Origin: Stenotrophomonas sp. YIM B06876
GTDB lineage: Bacteria > Pseudomonadota > Gammaproteobacteria > Xanthomonadales > Xanthomonadaceae
Direction of reading: 5' to 3'
DNA length: 36,770 bases
Assembly (NCBI RefSeq): GCF_030711595.1
Contig: NZ_JAUJUJ010000021.1
Coordinates: forward strand, 14,986 to 51,755
Shown one piece after another: positions 25,056 to 33,459 of the stretch. The number at the start of each line of letters is the position of its first letter. Positions within the stretch are counted from its first letter, which is position 1. Made by a program: the position numbers and the translations under genes. The notes under the pieces were generated by a model, which was not told the origin of the DNA, ran no database searches, and worked only from the letters and a program-made list of their open reading frames with translations.

Positions 25056-25937
25056 GTGGAAACCCAATTTCTCAATACTTTCGTCACGGTCGTCGACCGC
25101 GGTTCGATGGCCGCCGCCGCGCGGTCGCTGCACATCACTCCGGCGGCCGTGGCCCAGCAGATCCGTACGCTGGAACGCGAGCTGGGCGCGCCGTTGATCG
25201 CCCGCGCCGGGCGCACGGTCAGCGTGACCGAGGAAGGGGCGCGCATCCTGCAGCGGGCGCGTGATCTGCTGCGCAACGTCGCCGACCTGCGCAGCGTGGC
25301 CAACGAGAACGAACTTGCCGGCGAGCTGCGCCTGGGCGCCTGCCCCACGGCGCTGGCCGGGCTGCTGCCGGACATCCTGTCGCGGATGGTGGCCACCTTC
25401 CCGCAGATCAATGTGTTCATCAAACCGGGCTACTCGGCCGATCTGTATCGCGCGGTGGAAGCCGGCGACCTGGATGCGGCGATGGTGCTGCAGGCACCGT
25501 TCGCGCTGCCCAAGACCTGCAATTGGCAGCTGCTGCGCGAAGAGCCGCTGGTGGTGCTGGCGCCGGCGCACCTGGCCCACGCCGACCCGCACGAACTGCT
25601 GCGCGAGCAGCCGCTGATCCGCTACGACCGCCACGAGTGGGGCGGCCGCCAGGCCGACGAGTACCTGCGCCAGGCCGGGATCGTGCCGCGCGAACGCTTC
25701 GAGCTCAACGCCCTCAATGCGATCGCGGTGATGGTCGATCGCGGGCTCGGCGTGTCGCTGGTGCCGGACTGGGCCAAGCCGTGGCCCGAAGGCCTCAATG
25801 TGGTGCGCATTGCTCTGCCGCAGCACAGCGAACCGCGCCGGATCGGCATGGTCTGGTCGCGCTCCTCGGTGCGGATCCGGCTGGTGAACGTATTGCTGGA
25901 AGAAGGCCGCACCGCGCTGATCGAGCCACAGCGCTGA
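25056..25937 (+). CDS. LysR-type transcriptional regulator
   Basis: A 293-residue regulator. The N-terminal helix-turn-helix (FLNTFVTVVDRGSMAAAARSLHITPAAVAQQIRTLE) is followed by the linker helix and a two-lobed effector domain starting near residue 90 (GELRLGACPTAL). Start is GTG at 25056 with GAGAGG upstream. LysR proteins sense small metabolites, often a pathway intermediate. It sits inside the locus, co-directional with its neighbours rather than divergent, and likely controls the CitE-symporter operon and the receptor genes on either side. Confidence 0.95.
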   Translation: METQFLNTFVTVVDRGSMAAAARSLHITPAAVAQQIRTLERELGAPLIARAGRTVSVTEEGARILQRARDLLRNVADLRSVANENELAGELRLGACPTALAGLLPDILSRMVATFPQINVFIKPGYSADLYRAVEAGDLDAAMVLQAPFALPKTCNWQLLREEPLVVLAPAHLAHADPHELLREQPLIRYDRHEWGGRQADEYLRQAGIVPRERFELNALNAIAVMVDRGLGVSLVPDWAKPWPEGLNVVRIALPQHSEPRRIGMVWSRSSVRIRLVNVLLEEGRTALIEPQR

Positions 25938-26102
25938 CCCGGCGGGGGACCGCAGCCGTTGGCGGCCGATAAGCAACAAACCCTAGGGAATGAACATAGG
26001 CATCCGCAGTTCTATCGCCATGGAGGCCGCCCTAGTCTCACGCGTATTGCCGGTGTAGTGCTTGCAGCGCCCTGGGAGGGCCGTACACACGGGTCGGCGA
26101 GG

Positions 26103-26166
26103 GGACGTTCGCGTCCATGCAAATCCATCGGCGCTGACAACCACCACGTTGTCCCCGCTGTTTTTT
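26103..26166 (+). promoter_or_regulatory. Structured leader of the mini-receptor gene
   Basis: Two hairpins precede the 26187 gene. GGACG-TTCG-CGTCC (26103-26116) is a 5-bp stem closed by a TTCG tetraloop. GACAAC-CACCAC-GTTGTC (26136-26153) is a 6-bp stem, followed after 7 bases by TTTTTT (26161-26166). The second has the general shape of a weak terminator or attenuator just before the ribosome-binding site. Confidence 0.45.
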
Positions 26167-26186
26167 CATCCAAGGGGGGAGAACCC

Positions 26187-26663
26187 GTGATCAAGCCACT
26201 ATCGGCGGCCATCAGCGCTGCACTTTTCGCATGCGTGATGAGTCCTGCCCAGGCGCAGGACAAGACCGCCATCGACCTGGACCAGGTCATCGTCACCGGT
26301 ACCCGCACTCCGGTGGCCATCGACAAGGTGCCCGGCGCCGTCACCCTGGTGAGCGCCGAGCAGGTCATCGGTGTGATTGGCCGGATCGAGGTCATCAACG
26401 GTCCCGCGGCGGCCGAAGGCATCGGCGGCGTCATCAACTACCTGTCCAAGAACCCGGGCGTGGCCGGCCACGAGACCATCGTGACCACCCGCTACAGCAC
26501 CCAGTTCAAGGACGACAGCGCCCAGACCAAGATCGGCCTCACCCACGCCTACAAGGGCGAAGCGGCCGACTTCCTGGTCAGCGGCGTCTCTATCGACCGT
26601 GGCATCTCCTACGACGGCAACGGCCGCCGGGTGGGCCTGAACACCTCCGGTTCGCTGTTCTGA
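26187..26663 (+). CDS. Barrel-less TonB-receptor derivative (158 aa)
   Basis: A short relative of the receptor encoded directly downstream. It keeps a signal peptide (IKPLSAAISAALFACVMSPAQA), a TonB-box-like LDQVIVTGTRTP, and plug fragments GVIGRIEVINGPAAAEG and GGVINYLSKNPG, then an early barrel-like stretch ending at NTSGSLF. Compared with the neighbour, about 64 codons of the plug are missing in frame after residue 55 and all of the barrel beyond residue 158 is absent. Start is GTG at 26187 with an AAGGGGGGAGA ribosome-binding site, and a strong terminator follows. It may be a decayed duplicate, or a selected periplasmic plug fragment. The frame is intact despite strong sequence divergence, which favours the second view slightly. 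Confidence 0.75.
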   Translation: MIKPLSAAISAALFACVMSPAQAQDKTAIDLDQVIVTGTRTPVAIDKVPGAVTLVSAEQVIGVIGRIEVINGPAAAEGIGGVINYLSKNPGVAGHETIVTTRYSTQFKDDSAQTKIGLTHAYKGEAADFLVSGVSIDRGISYDGNGRRVGLNTSGSLF

Positions 26664-26682
26664 CCGGACTTTTGATCCAGGG

Positions 26683-26711
26683 CGCCACCGCCGCGGTGGC
26701 GTCTTTTTTTT
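26683..26711 (+). terminator. Intrinsic terminator after the mini-receptor
   Basis: CGCCACCG (26683-26690), loop CCG, CGGTGGCG (26694-26701), then TC and eight Ts (26704-26711). It lies 20 bases after the 158-residue ORF and separates it from the full receptor gene. Confidence 0.93.
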
Positions 26712-26767
26712 GCTTGCCATTCCGGCAGGCCTTGCAGTCCAACCGCGTTCTGGAGAGAGACCGCACC

Positions 26768-28903
26768 ATGAAGACCCTGCTTTCATCGAGCATCACCCTG
26801 GCCCTGCTGCTGTCGGCCAGCGCCCAAGCGCAGGACAACGCCAGCGCCGATCGCGACAAGCCGACCGCCACCACGCTGGACAACGTGATTGTCACCGGCA
26901 CCCGCGCGCCCAAGGCCGTGGACCGTATCCCCGGTGCGGTCAGCATCATCACCCTGCAGGAGTTGAACAACTCGCTGAGCCTGACCGAAGACGCCACCGC
27001 GGTGCTGACGCGCACCATTCCCGGCTATTCCGAATCGACCCAGGCGCTGACCAACTCCGGTGAAACCCTGCGTGGGCGCATTGCATTGCGCCTGTTCGAC
27101 GGCATCCCGCAGACCTCGCCACTGCGCGAGACCAACCGCGCCGGCAGCTTCACCGACCTGGGCGTGATCGGCCGCATCGAAGTGGTCAACGGCCCCTCCG
27201 CGGCCGAAGGCGTCGGCGCGGCCGGCGGCATCATCAACTACATCTCCAAGACGCCGGAAGAAGGCAGCCACACCACTGTCAGCACCCGCTACAGCACCCA
27301 GGGCCGCGACGACAGCGACGGCTGGAAGGTCGGGCTGACCTTCGGCCACAAGGAAGATGCCTACGACCTGCTGTTGTCCACCTCGTTCGTCGACCGCGGC
27401 ATGGCCTATGACGCCAAGGGCCGCAAGATCGGCATGCGCGGCTCAGGCACCATCAACGACTCCGAATCGAAGAACCTGTTCCTGAAGCTGGGCAGCAACT
27501 TCGGTGAGGACGGCATGCAGCGCCTGCAGGCGTCGGTCAGCCGCTTCAACCTGACCGGCAAGGGCAACTACACCGGTATCAACGGTGACCGCGCCAAAAA
27601 CATCACCTCGACTTCGATCGCCGGCACGCCGCTGGGCGCCAAGACCGAGTTCAACGATTTCAACCAGTTCGTACTGTCCTACAGCCATGCCGACTTCTTC
27701 GGCGGCACCTTGCTGGCCGACACCTATCGCGCCGACCAGGCGATGCGCTATCCGGCGGAAAAAGGTTCGGACAAGCAGGATCCGCTGATCGCTCCGCTCG
27801 GCCAGCTGGTAGACCAGTCCGAAGTGAATTCGCAAAAGCGCGGCGTCCGCACCTCGTGGACCCGCGGCGACCTGTTCGGGGTGGAGGGCCTGGAGCTGCG
27901 TGCCGGCGTGGACGTGGTCAAGGACCTGACCGATCAGCGCCTGGCGCTGACCCACCGCGTGTGGGTGCCGCCGATGGAGTACAAGAGCACCGCGCCATAC
28001 GCGCAGCTGTCGTGGGACATCGGCCCGCTGACGGTCAGCGGCGGCCTGCGCCAGGAAGACGGCACCCTGAGCGTGGACAGCTACACCACCACCTACTACA
28101 ACAAGCGCGTGTTCGTGGAAGGCGGCAAGCTCGACTACAAGACCGAGCTGCCCAACTTCGGCGTGGTCTACCGCTTCAACGAGCAGCTCTCGGCGTATGC
28201 CTCCTATTCGGAAGGCTTCAGCCTGCCCAACGTCGGCATCCCGTTGCGCAACATCAACAAGCCCGGCCAGAGCGTGAGCGGGATCCTCGATCTGCAGGCG
28301 ATCATCGTCGAGAACAAGGAAGTCGGCCTGAACTGGCGTGCCGGCAACGCCTCGTTCAGTGGTTCCTACTACCGCAGCTACTCGGACTTCGGCGTGTCGC
28401 TGAGTACCGACCCGGTGACCGGCGACTTCGTGATGAACCGCGGCCCGGTGCGGATCAACGGCATCGAGTTCAGCGGCAGCTACGACTTCAATGACGACCT
28501 GAAGATCAACGCGATGTACTCGCACATCGTTGGCAAGACCTGGTTCGTCAAGAACGGTCCGCTGGACAAGCGCATGGGCGCCAACGATGTCAGCCCGGAC
28601 AAGATCGGCGTGAACCTGTACTGGCGCGTGGCCGAACAGGTCGATCTGAACCTGGGCGCGATGACGCTGCTGTCGCGCACCCTCAACCAGGGCAAGAGCG
28701 GCGCCGAGCACACCTCCGGCCGCACCCTGCTCGATCTGAGCGTGAACTACGACACCGGCCGCTTCGGCAGGCTGACCCTGGGCGTGGAGAACCTGTTCAA
28801 CAAGCAGTACATCCTCACCACCTCCGAGGCCAGCAGCAGCAACGACGACTGGATGGCCGGCCGCGGCCGCGTGTTCGCCCTGTCGCATAACATCAGTTTC
28901 TGA
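26768..28903 (+). CDS. TonB-dependent outer membrane receptor
   Basis: A 711-residue receptor that imports a large or scarce substrate across the outer membrane using TonB energy. The signal peptide (MKTLLSSSITLALLLSASAQA) is followed by the TonB box TTLDNVIVTGTRAP, a plug domain with LRGRIALRLFDGIPQTSP and VVNGPSAAEG, and a 22-strand barrel ending in the usual GVENLFNKQYILTTSEAS and a terminal aromatic (LSHNISF). The family is that of ferric siderophore and sugar receptors; context favours an organic substrate. GGAGAGAG precedes the ATG at 26768; the open frame upstream is not used. The next gene overlaps its stop by one base (TGATG). Confidence 0.95.
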   Translation: MKTLLSSSITLALLLSASAQAQDNASADRDKPTATTLDNVIVTGTRAPKAVDRIPGAVSIITLQELNNSLSLTEDATAVLTRTIPGYSESTQALTNSGETLRGRIALRLFDGIPQTSPLRETNRAGSFTDLGVIGRIEVVNGPSAAEGVGAAGGIINYISKTPEEGSHTTVSTRYSTQGRDDSDGWKVGLTFGHKEDAYDLLLSTSFVDRGMAYDAKGRKIGMRGSGTINDSESKNLFLKLGSNFGEDGMQRLQASVSRFNLTGKGNYTGINGDRAKNITSTSIAGTPLGAKTEFNDFNQFVLSYSHADFFGGTLLADTYRADQAMRYPAEKGSDKQDPLIAPLGQLVDQSEVNSQKRGVRTSWTRGDLFGVEGLELRAGVDVVKDLTDQRLALTHRVWVPPMEYKSTAPYAQLSWDIGPLTVSGGLRQEDGTLSVDSYTTTYYNKRVFVEGGKLDYKTELPNFGVVYRFNEQLSAYASYSEGFSLPNVGIPLRNINKPGQSVSGILDLQAIIVENKEVGLNWRAGNASFSGSYYRSYSDFGVSLSTDPVTGDFVMNRGPVRINGIEFSGSYDFNDDLKINAMYSHIVGKTWFVKNGPLDKRMGANDVSPDKIGVNLYWRVAEQVDLNLGAMTLLSRTLNQGKSGAEHTSGRTLLDLSVNYDTGRFGRLTLGVENLFNKQYILTTSEASSSNDDWMAGRGRVFALSHNISF

Positions 28904-30282
28904 TGAGCGACCTCGCAGCCAGGGGCTTGCGCCTCCGACATCGCGATCACGCCCGCCCCGGCGGCCGGCGTGACGCGGTGTGGCTGCACCGCGGCGCCCG
29001 GGGCCTGGCCCTGGGCGCCGTGCTCTGCATGACAGGCTGGCCGATGGTGGCCTGCTCCGACGCGGTCAGCCGCAGCTCCCTGCCGGTCGCACCCGCGACA
29101 CCGGCAACGGCCCCGCGGTTGCCGGCCATCGACCGCTTCCTGGCCGATGCCACCGGTCCGCACGGCTATCCCGGCGCGGTCGCGCTGGTGATCCACGAAG
29201 GCAGAACCGTGCACGCCGCCAGCTACGGCTGGCAGGATCTGGCGCATACCCGGCCGATGCAGCAGGACAGCATTTTCCGCATCTATTCGATGACCAAGAC
29301 CGTCGCCTCGGTGGCGGCGTTGATGCTGGTGGACGATGGCAAGCTGGGGCTGGACGACCCGGTCGCGCGCCATCTCCCCGAATTTTCGCAGCTGCAATTG
29401 TTCATCGGCGGCAGCGCCGACGCACCGCAATTGCGCCCGCTCAGCACCACGCTGACCGTGCGCCACCTGCTCACCCACACCTCCGGTTTTGCCGCCGGCG
29501 GCGAAGGGTTTGAAGCGGTGACGCAACTGTTGGAACAGCACCGCGTGCGCGATGTCGGCAGCCTGGCCGCGTACAGCACGCGACTGGCGCAGGTGCCGCT
29601 GGCGACCGAACCCGGCACCCACTTCCGCTACGACAGCACCTCCACCGAAACCCTGTCGCGGCTGGTGGAAGTGGTCGCCGGCGTGCCGTTCGAGCAGTTC
29701 CTGCAGCAGCGTATTTTCGAGCCGCTGGCAATGCACGACACCGGCTTTGAAGTGCCGCCGGCGCAGCGCGCGCGCGCGGTCGAGCTGAGCGTGATGGGCG
29801 CCGACGGCAAGCTGGCGCTGGCCGATGAGCCGCATACCCGTGATCCCGGCACGGCCTTGCGCCCGTACCGCAGCGGTGCCGGCGGGCTGTACTCCACCGC
29901 CGCCGACTACGGCCGTTTCGCGCAGATGCTGCTCGATGGCGGCCGCTATCAGGACCGGCAACTGCTGCAGCCCGCAACCGTGGCGCTGATGCTGCAGAAC
30001 CAGCTCGCGCACTTTCCACTGCCCAAACCGGTCACCGAATTCAGCGATGCCGAAGGCTTCGGCCTGGGCGGCTCGGTGCTGCTGGATCCGGCGCTGAAGG
30101 GCCGCCGCGCGGCCGCCGGCGCGTTCGGCTGGTCCGGCGCCGCGTCGACCTATTACACGATCGAGCCGGACAGGAAGCTGCTGGCGATCCTGTTGCTGCA
30201 ACATCTGCCCGGCGGCGAAAACGACCTGCCGCGCATCAGCACCGCGTTCTACAACCTTGTCGATGAGGCCTTGCAGCCATGA
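28903..30282 (+). CDS. Exported serine hydrolase (beta-lactamase family)
   Basis: A 459-residue member of the class C beta-lactamase/esterase fold (beta-lactamase related, PF00144). The nucleophile motif SMTK has S129 and K132; HTSGF and the later FGWSGAASTYYT loop also fit. The usual YxN is RYDS, so the tyrosine is kept and the asparagine is replaced, as seen in some esterases. The N-terminus is Arg-rich, followed by a hydrophobic core and a lipobox-like MVAC with C51, so it is probably a periplasm-facing lipoprotein. GTG at 28978 is an alternative start that would remove the long Arg-rich part. The start codon overlaps the receptor stop codon. An esterase acting on the imported compound is the likely role. 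Confidence 0.88.
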   Translation: MSDLAARGLRLRHRDHARPGGRRDAVWLHRGARGLALGAVLCMTGWPMVACSDAVSRSSLPVAPATPATAPRLPAIDRFLADATGPHGYPGAVALVIHEGRTVHAASYGWQDLAHTRPMQQDSIFRIYSMTKTVASVAALMLVDDGKLGLDDPVARHLPEFSQLQLFIGGSADAPQLRPLSTTLTVRHLLTHTSGFAAGGEGFEAVTQLLEQHRVRDVGSLAAYSTRLAQVPLATEPGTHFRYDSTSTETLSRLVEVVAGVPFEQFLQQRIFEPLAMHDTGFEVPPAQRARAVELSVMGADGKLALADEPHTRDPGTALRPYRSGAGGLYSTAADYGRFAQMLLDGGRYQDRQLLQPATVALMLQNQLAHFPLPKPVTEFSDAEGFGLGGSVLLDPALKGRRAAAGAFGWSGAASTYYTIEPDRKLLAILLLQHLPGGENDLPRISTAFYNLVDEALQP

Positions 30283-31232
30283 CTCCAGCCCATCGTCGTG
30301 CCGTGCTCGTCGCCGGCTCGGCCAATCTCGATTTCGTGGTGCGCGCCGCGCACGTGCCGGCACCGGGTGAAACCGTGCTCGGCCGCGAGTTCAGCACCTT
30401 CCCCGGCGGCAAAGGCGCCAACCAGGCGGTGGCCTGCGCGCACGCCGGTGGCGCCGACACGCAGATGTTGCTGGCACTGGGCGAGGACGATTTCGCCAAA
30501 CCGATCGAAGCCTCGCTGCTCGACGCTGGCGTGCAGTTGCACACCGTGCGCGATGCACAGCTGCCGACCGGCACCGCCTTCATCTGCCTGTCCGACGATG
30601 CCGAGAACGCGATCACCGTCGCCCCAGGCGCCAACATGGCGCTGCGTGCCGAACACCTGCCCGCACTGGAGGGCATCGGCTGGCTGCTGCTGCAGCTGGA
30701 AACCCCGCTGGAAACAGTGCTGGCCTACGCCTACGCCGCACGCGCGGCCGGCATCAAGATCGCGCTCAACGCCGCGCCGGCGCAGCCGCTACCGGAAGAG
30801 CTGCTGGCGCTGCTGGACGTGCTGATCGTCAACGAGGGCGAACTGGCGGTCGTGGCCGGCAATCCGCCGGACCTGGCCACCGGTCTGGCCCGCGTGCAGG
30901 TGCCGTGCGTGATCGTGACCCTGGGCGCGCGCGGCTGTCTGGCGCGGGTGGGTGATGAAATCCTGCTGCAGCCGGCCTTCCGCATCGCCGCGCTGGACAC
31001 CACCGCCGCCGGCGACACCTTCTGCGGCGCGCTGGTCGCCGCGCTCGCCCACGACACCCCGCTGGCCGATGCACTGCTCACCGCCAGTGCCGCTTCGGCA
31101 CTGGCCTGCACCCGGCTGGGTGCGCAATCGAGTATTCCCACCTTCACCGAGGTTGCCGCGCTGCTGTCCGATTGCGCGCGCCGGCCCGGCGATGATGCCC
31201 ATACCGCGCTCGCGGCGTGGTGCACGCTTTGA
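30279..31232 (+). CDS. Ribokinase-like sugar kinase (PfkB family)
   Basis: A 317-residue cytoplasmic kinase. It shows the N-terminal VLVAGSANLDFVVRA and FPGGKGANQAVACAHAGG of ribokinases, a VIVTLGARGCL motif, and the C-terminal DTTAAGDTFCGAL with catalytic D246. The normal GAGD is AAGD here. It phosphorylates a sugar, most likely a pentose such as ribose or a related furanose, with ATP. The ATG overlaps the stop of the hydrolase gene (ATGA), so translation is coupled. No ribose ABC transporter is nearby; the sugar likely comes from intracellular glycoside cleavage by the next genes. Confidence 0.92.
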   Translation: MTPAHRRAVLVAGSANLDFVVRAAHVPAPGETVLGREFSTFPGGKGANQAVACAHAGGADTQMLLALGEDDFAKPIEASLLDAGVQLHTVRDAQLPTGTAFICLSDDAENAITVAPGANMALRAEHLPALEGIGWLLLQLETPLETVLAYAYAARAAGIKIALNAAPAQPLPEELLALLDVLIVNEGELAVVAGNPPDLATGLARVQVPCVIVTLGARGCLARVGDEILLQPAFRIAALDTTAAGDTFCGALVAALAHDTPLADALLTASAASALACTRLGAQSSIPTFTEVAALLSDCARRPGDDAHTALAAWCTL

Positions 31233-31269
31233 TGTTGTTCCTTTCCGTTTCCTGCTGGATGCCTTGCCC

Positions 31270-33459
31270 ATGACGACGCCTTATCAGACCCCCGACTACG
31301 ACAACGAAGCAGCCGATTACGGGCATGAGGCCGTCACCACCGAGTACAAGTTCTCGCACGTGACCACCGGCCGTTATCTGCCCACGCCGGGCAAGGCACC
31401 GGCATGGCCATTTTCCGATATCGGGAGCTGGATGATCGATGCCAACGCCAGCGCCGCCGACTGGATCACCGAACTGAAGGACTGGCGCCGCGAACACCTG
31501 GTGCGCATCGGCTATACCGACGTCAACTACCGCCGCCCGGAGCTGCAGTGGTCGCAGCGCAACTTCGTGCACGCGCAGATGCTGGTCGAGGACCGCTACT
31601 TCTACGACGTGGACACCGCGCAGTACACCGTCGACAAATACCTGGACGATCTGATCGCCCGTTTCGGCGGCCTGGACTCGGTGTTGATCTGGTACATCTA
31701 CCCGAACATCGGCATCGATGACCGCAACCAGTTCGATCTGGCGCACACCCTGCCCGGCGGACTGGAAGGGCTGAAGAGCGCCGTGCAGGCATTCCAGAAG
31801 CGTGGCGTCAAGGTGTTCCTGCCGGCCAAGCCGTGGGACCACGGCACCCGTGACCCGGGCTGCACGCACTGGGACGGGCTGGCCGAGATCATCAAGGCCA
31901 CCGGGGCCGACGGCATCAACGGCGACACCTTCAACGGTGTGCCGCGTGCGTTCTTCGACGCCTGCGATGCGCGCGGCAACCCGGTGGTGATCCAGCCCGA
32001 ATCCACCATCAGCTCCGAAGAACAGCTGATCTGGAACGTGCAGAGCTGGGGCAAGAAGGCACCCGACGGCCCGGTGCCGCCGGTGTCCAAGTGGAAGTGG
32101 CTGGAGCCGCGCCACATGGTCAACTACGAGAACCGCTGGGGCCGCAACCGCAACCACGACCTGCAGTACTGCTTCTTCAACGGCATCGGCTACAACGCCT
32201 GGGAAAACATCTGGGGCATCTGGAACCAGTTCACCGCGCGCGATGGTGAAACCCTGCGCCGCATCGCCGCGATCTACCGCCAGTTCCCGCAGCTGGTGGT
32301 GTCGATGGACTGGGAGCCGTACCAGGTCTGCCATCAGGGCGGCATCTTCGCCAGCAAGTTTCCGGCCGACGGCCTGTGCCTGCACACCTTCATCAACCGC
32401 CACGAATACGCGGTCAACGGCGAGCAGATCGATCTGCCGCACGTGGACGGCAGCCGCTATTACGACGTGTGGCACGGCGTCGAGTTGTCGCCACGGGTAC
32501 GTGATGGCAAGGCGGTGATCGAACTGCCGATGGAAGCACGCGGCTTCGGCGCGGTGCTCAGCGTGCAGCCGGGGGTGACGGTGGACGGGCTGGAGGCCTT
32601 CCTGCTGGCCGCCGCCAAGCGCGCCGCGCAGCCGCTCAACAGCTACTCCGCGGCGTGGACGGCACTGCCGCAGCAGCTGCGCGAGATTCCTGCCACCGCC
32701 GTGCAGCCGACCGCGCCGGACGGCATGGTCAGCATCCCCGCCGGCGAGTTCGTGTTCAACGTCGGCGGCATCGAGATCGAAGGCTTCAACTGGGCCGGCC
32801 AGGACGTGCAGTTCCCGTGGGAAGACTGCCCGCGCCGCCACCACCGCAAGCACATGCAGATGGCCGCGTTCCATATCGACCGTTACCCGGTGACCAACGC
32901 GCAGTTCAAGGCCTTCATCGACGCCAGCGGCTACCGCCCGGCCGATGACATCAACTTCCTCGCCCATTGGCTCGATGGCGCGCCGCGCACCGGCTGGGAG
33001 AACAAGCCGGTGGTGTGGGTGTCGCTGGAAGATTGTCGCGCCTATGCCGCGTGGGCCGGCAAGCGCCTGCCGCACGAATGGGAATGGCAGTACGCCGCAC
33101 AGGGCAACGATGGCCGCACCTATCCGTGGGGCAACGACTGGGACGACAGCTGCGTGCCGCGGGTGAACCGTGGCCGCCGCGTGCTGGCCCCGGCCGATGT
33201 GGATGCGCACCCACAGGGGGCAAGCCCGTTTGGCGTGGAAGACCTGGTCGGCAACGTGTGGCAGTGGACCGATGAGTTCATCGACGAGCACACCCGCGCG
33301 GCGATCCTGCGCGGCGGCTCCCGCTACCAGCCGCAGACCTCGCACTGGTATTTCCCGCAGGCCTATCGCCTGGACCAGCACGGCAAGTACCTGCTGATGG
33401 CGCCGGCCAAGGACCGCAGCGGCATGCTCGGCTTCCGCTGCGTGGTGGATGCAACATGA
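31270..33459 (+). CDS. TIM-barrel-like/FGE-like fusion protein
   Basis: A 729-residue cytoplasmic protein (no signal peptide) in two parts. Residues about 60-480 look like a glycoside-hydrolase TIM barrel, with FGGLDSVLIWYIYPNIGIDD, KRGVKVFLPAKPWDHGTRD and ATGADGINGDTFNG, where D219 could be the catalytic acid residue; I cannot assign a known GH family. Residues 486-729 are formylglycine-generating-enzyme-like (SUMF1/EgtB fold), with VSIPAGEF, FHIDRYPVTNAQFKAF, LPHEWEWQYAAQG, PFGVEDLVGNVWQWTDEF and GMLGFRCVVD. The segment where FGE has its copper-binding cysteines (GGSRYQPQTSHWYF) contains none, so sulfatase activation is unlikely. It follows the kinase gene by 37 bases and is coupled to the GH127-type gene by ATGA overlap. 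Its role in sugar processing is inferred from context. Confidence 0.82.
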   Translation: MTTPYQTPDYDNEAADYGHEAVTTEYKFSHVTTGRYLPTPGKAPAWPFSDIGSWMIDANASAADWITELKDWRREHLVRIGYTDVNYRRPELQWSQRNFVHAQMLVEDRYFYDVDTAQYTVDKYLDDLIARFGGLDSVLIWYIYPNIGIDDRNQFDLAHTLPGGLEGLKSAVQAFQKRGVKVFLPAKPWDHGTRDPGCTHWDGLAEIIKATGADGINGDTFNGVPRAFFDACDARGNPVVIQPESTISSEEQLIWNVQSWGKKAPDGPVPPVSKWKWLEPRHMVNYENRWGRNRNHDLQYCFFNGIGYNAWENIWGIWNQFTARDGETLRRIAAIYRQFPQLVVSMDWEPYQVCHQGGIFASKFPADGLCLHTFINRHEYAVNGEQIDLPHVDGSRYYDVWHGVELSPRVRDGKAVIELPMEARGFGAVLSVQPGVTVDGLEAFLLAAAKRAAQPLNSYSAAWTALPQQLREIPATAVQPTAPDGMVSIPAGEFVFNVGGIEIEGFNWAGQDVQFPWEDCPRRHHRKHMQMAAFHIDRYPVTNAQFKAFIDASGYRPADDINFLAHWLDGAPRTGWENKPVVWVSLEDCRAYAAWAGKRLPHEWEWQYAAQGNDGRTYPWGNDWDDSCVPRVNRGRRVLAPADVDAHPQGASPFGVEDLVGNVWQWTDEFIDEHTRAAILRGGSRYQPQTSHWYFPQAYRLDQHGKYLLMAPAKDRSGMLGFRCVVDAT

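Noticed and set aside
21443..25423. Very long minus-strand open frame opposite the CitE and symporter genes
   Set aside because: It is a high-GC antisense shadow: rich in H, Q, R and G, with no domain, and it overlaps clear conserved genes on the other strand.
26231..26767. Upstream extension of the receptor reading frame
   Set aside because: It runs through the mini-receptor gene in another frame and across a strong terminator; the signal peptide begins at 26768.
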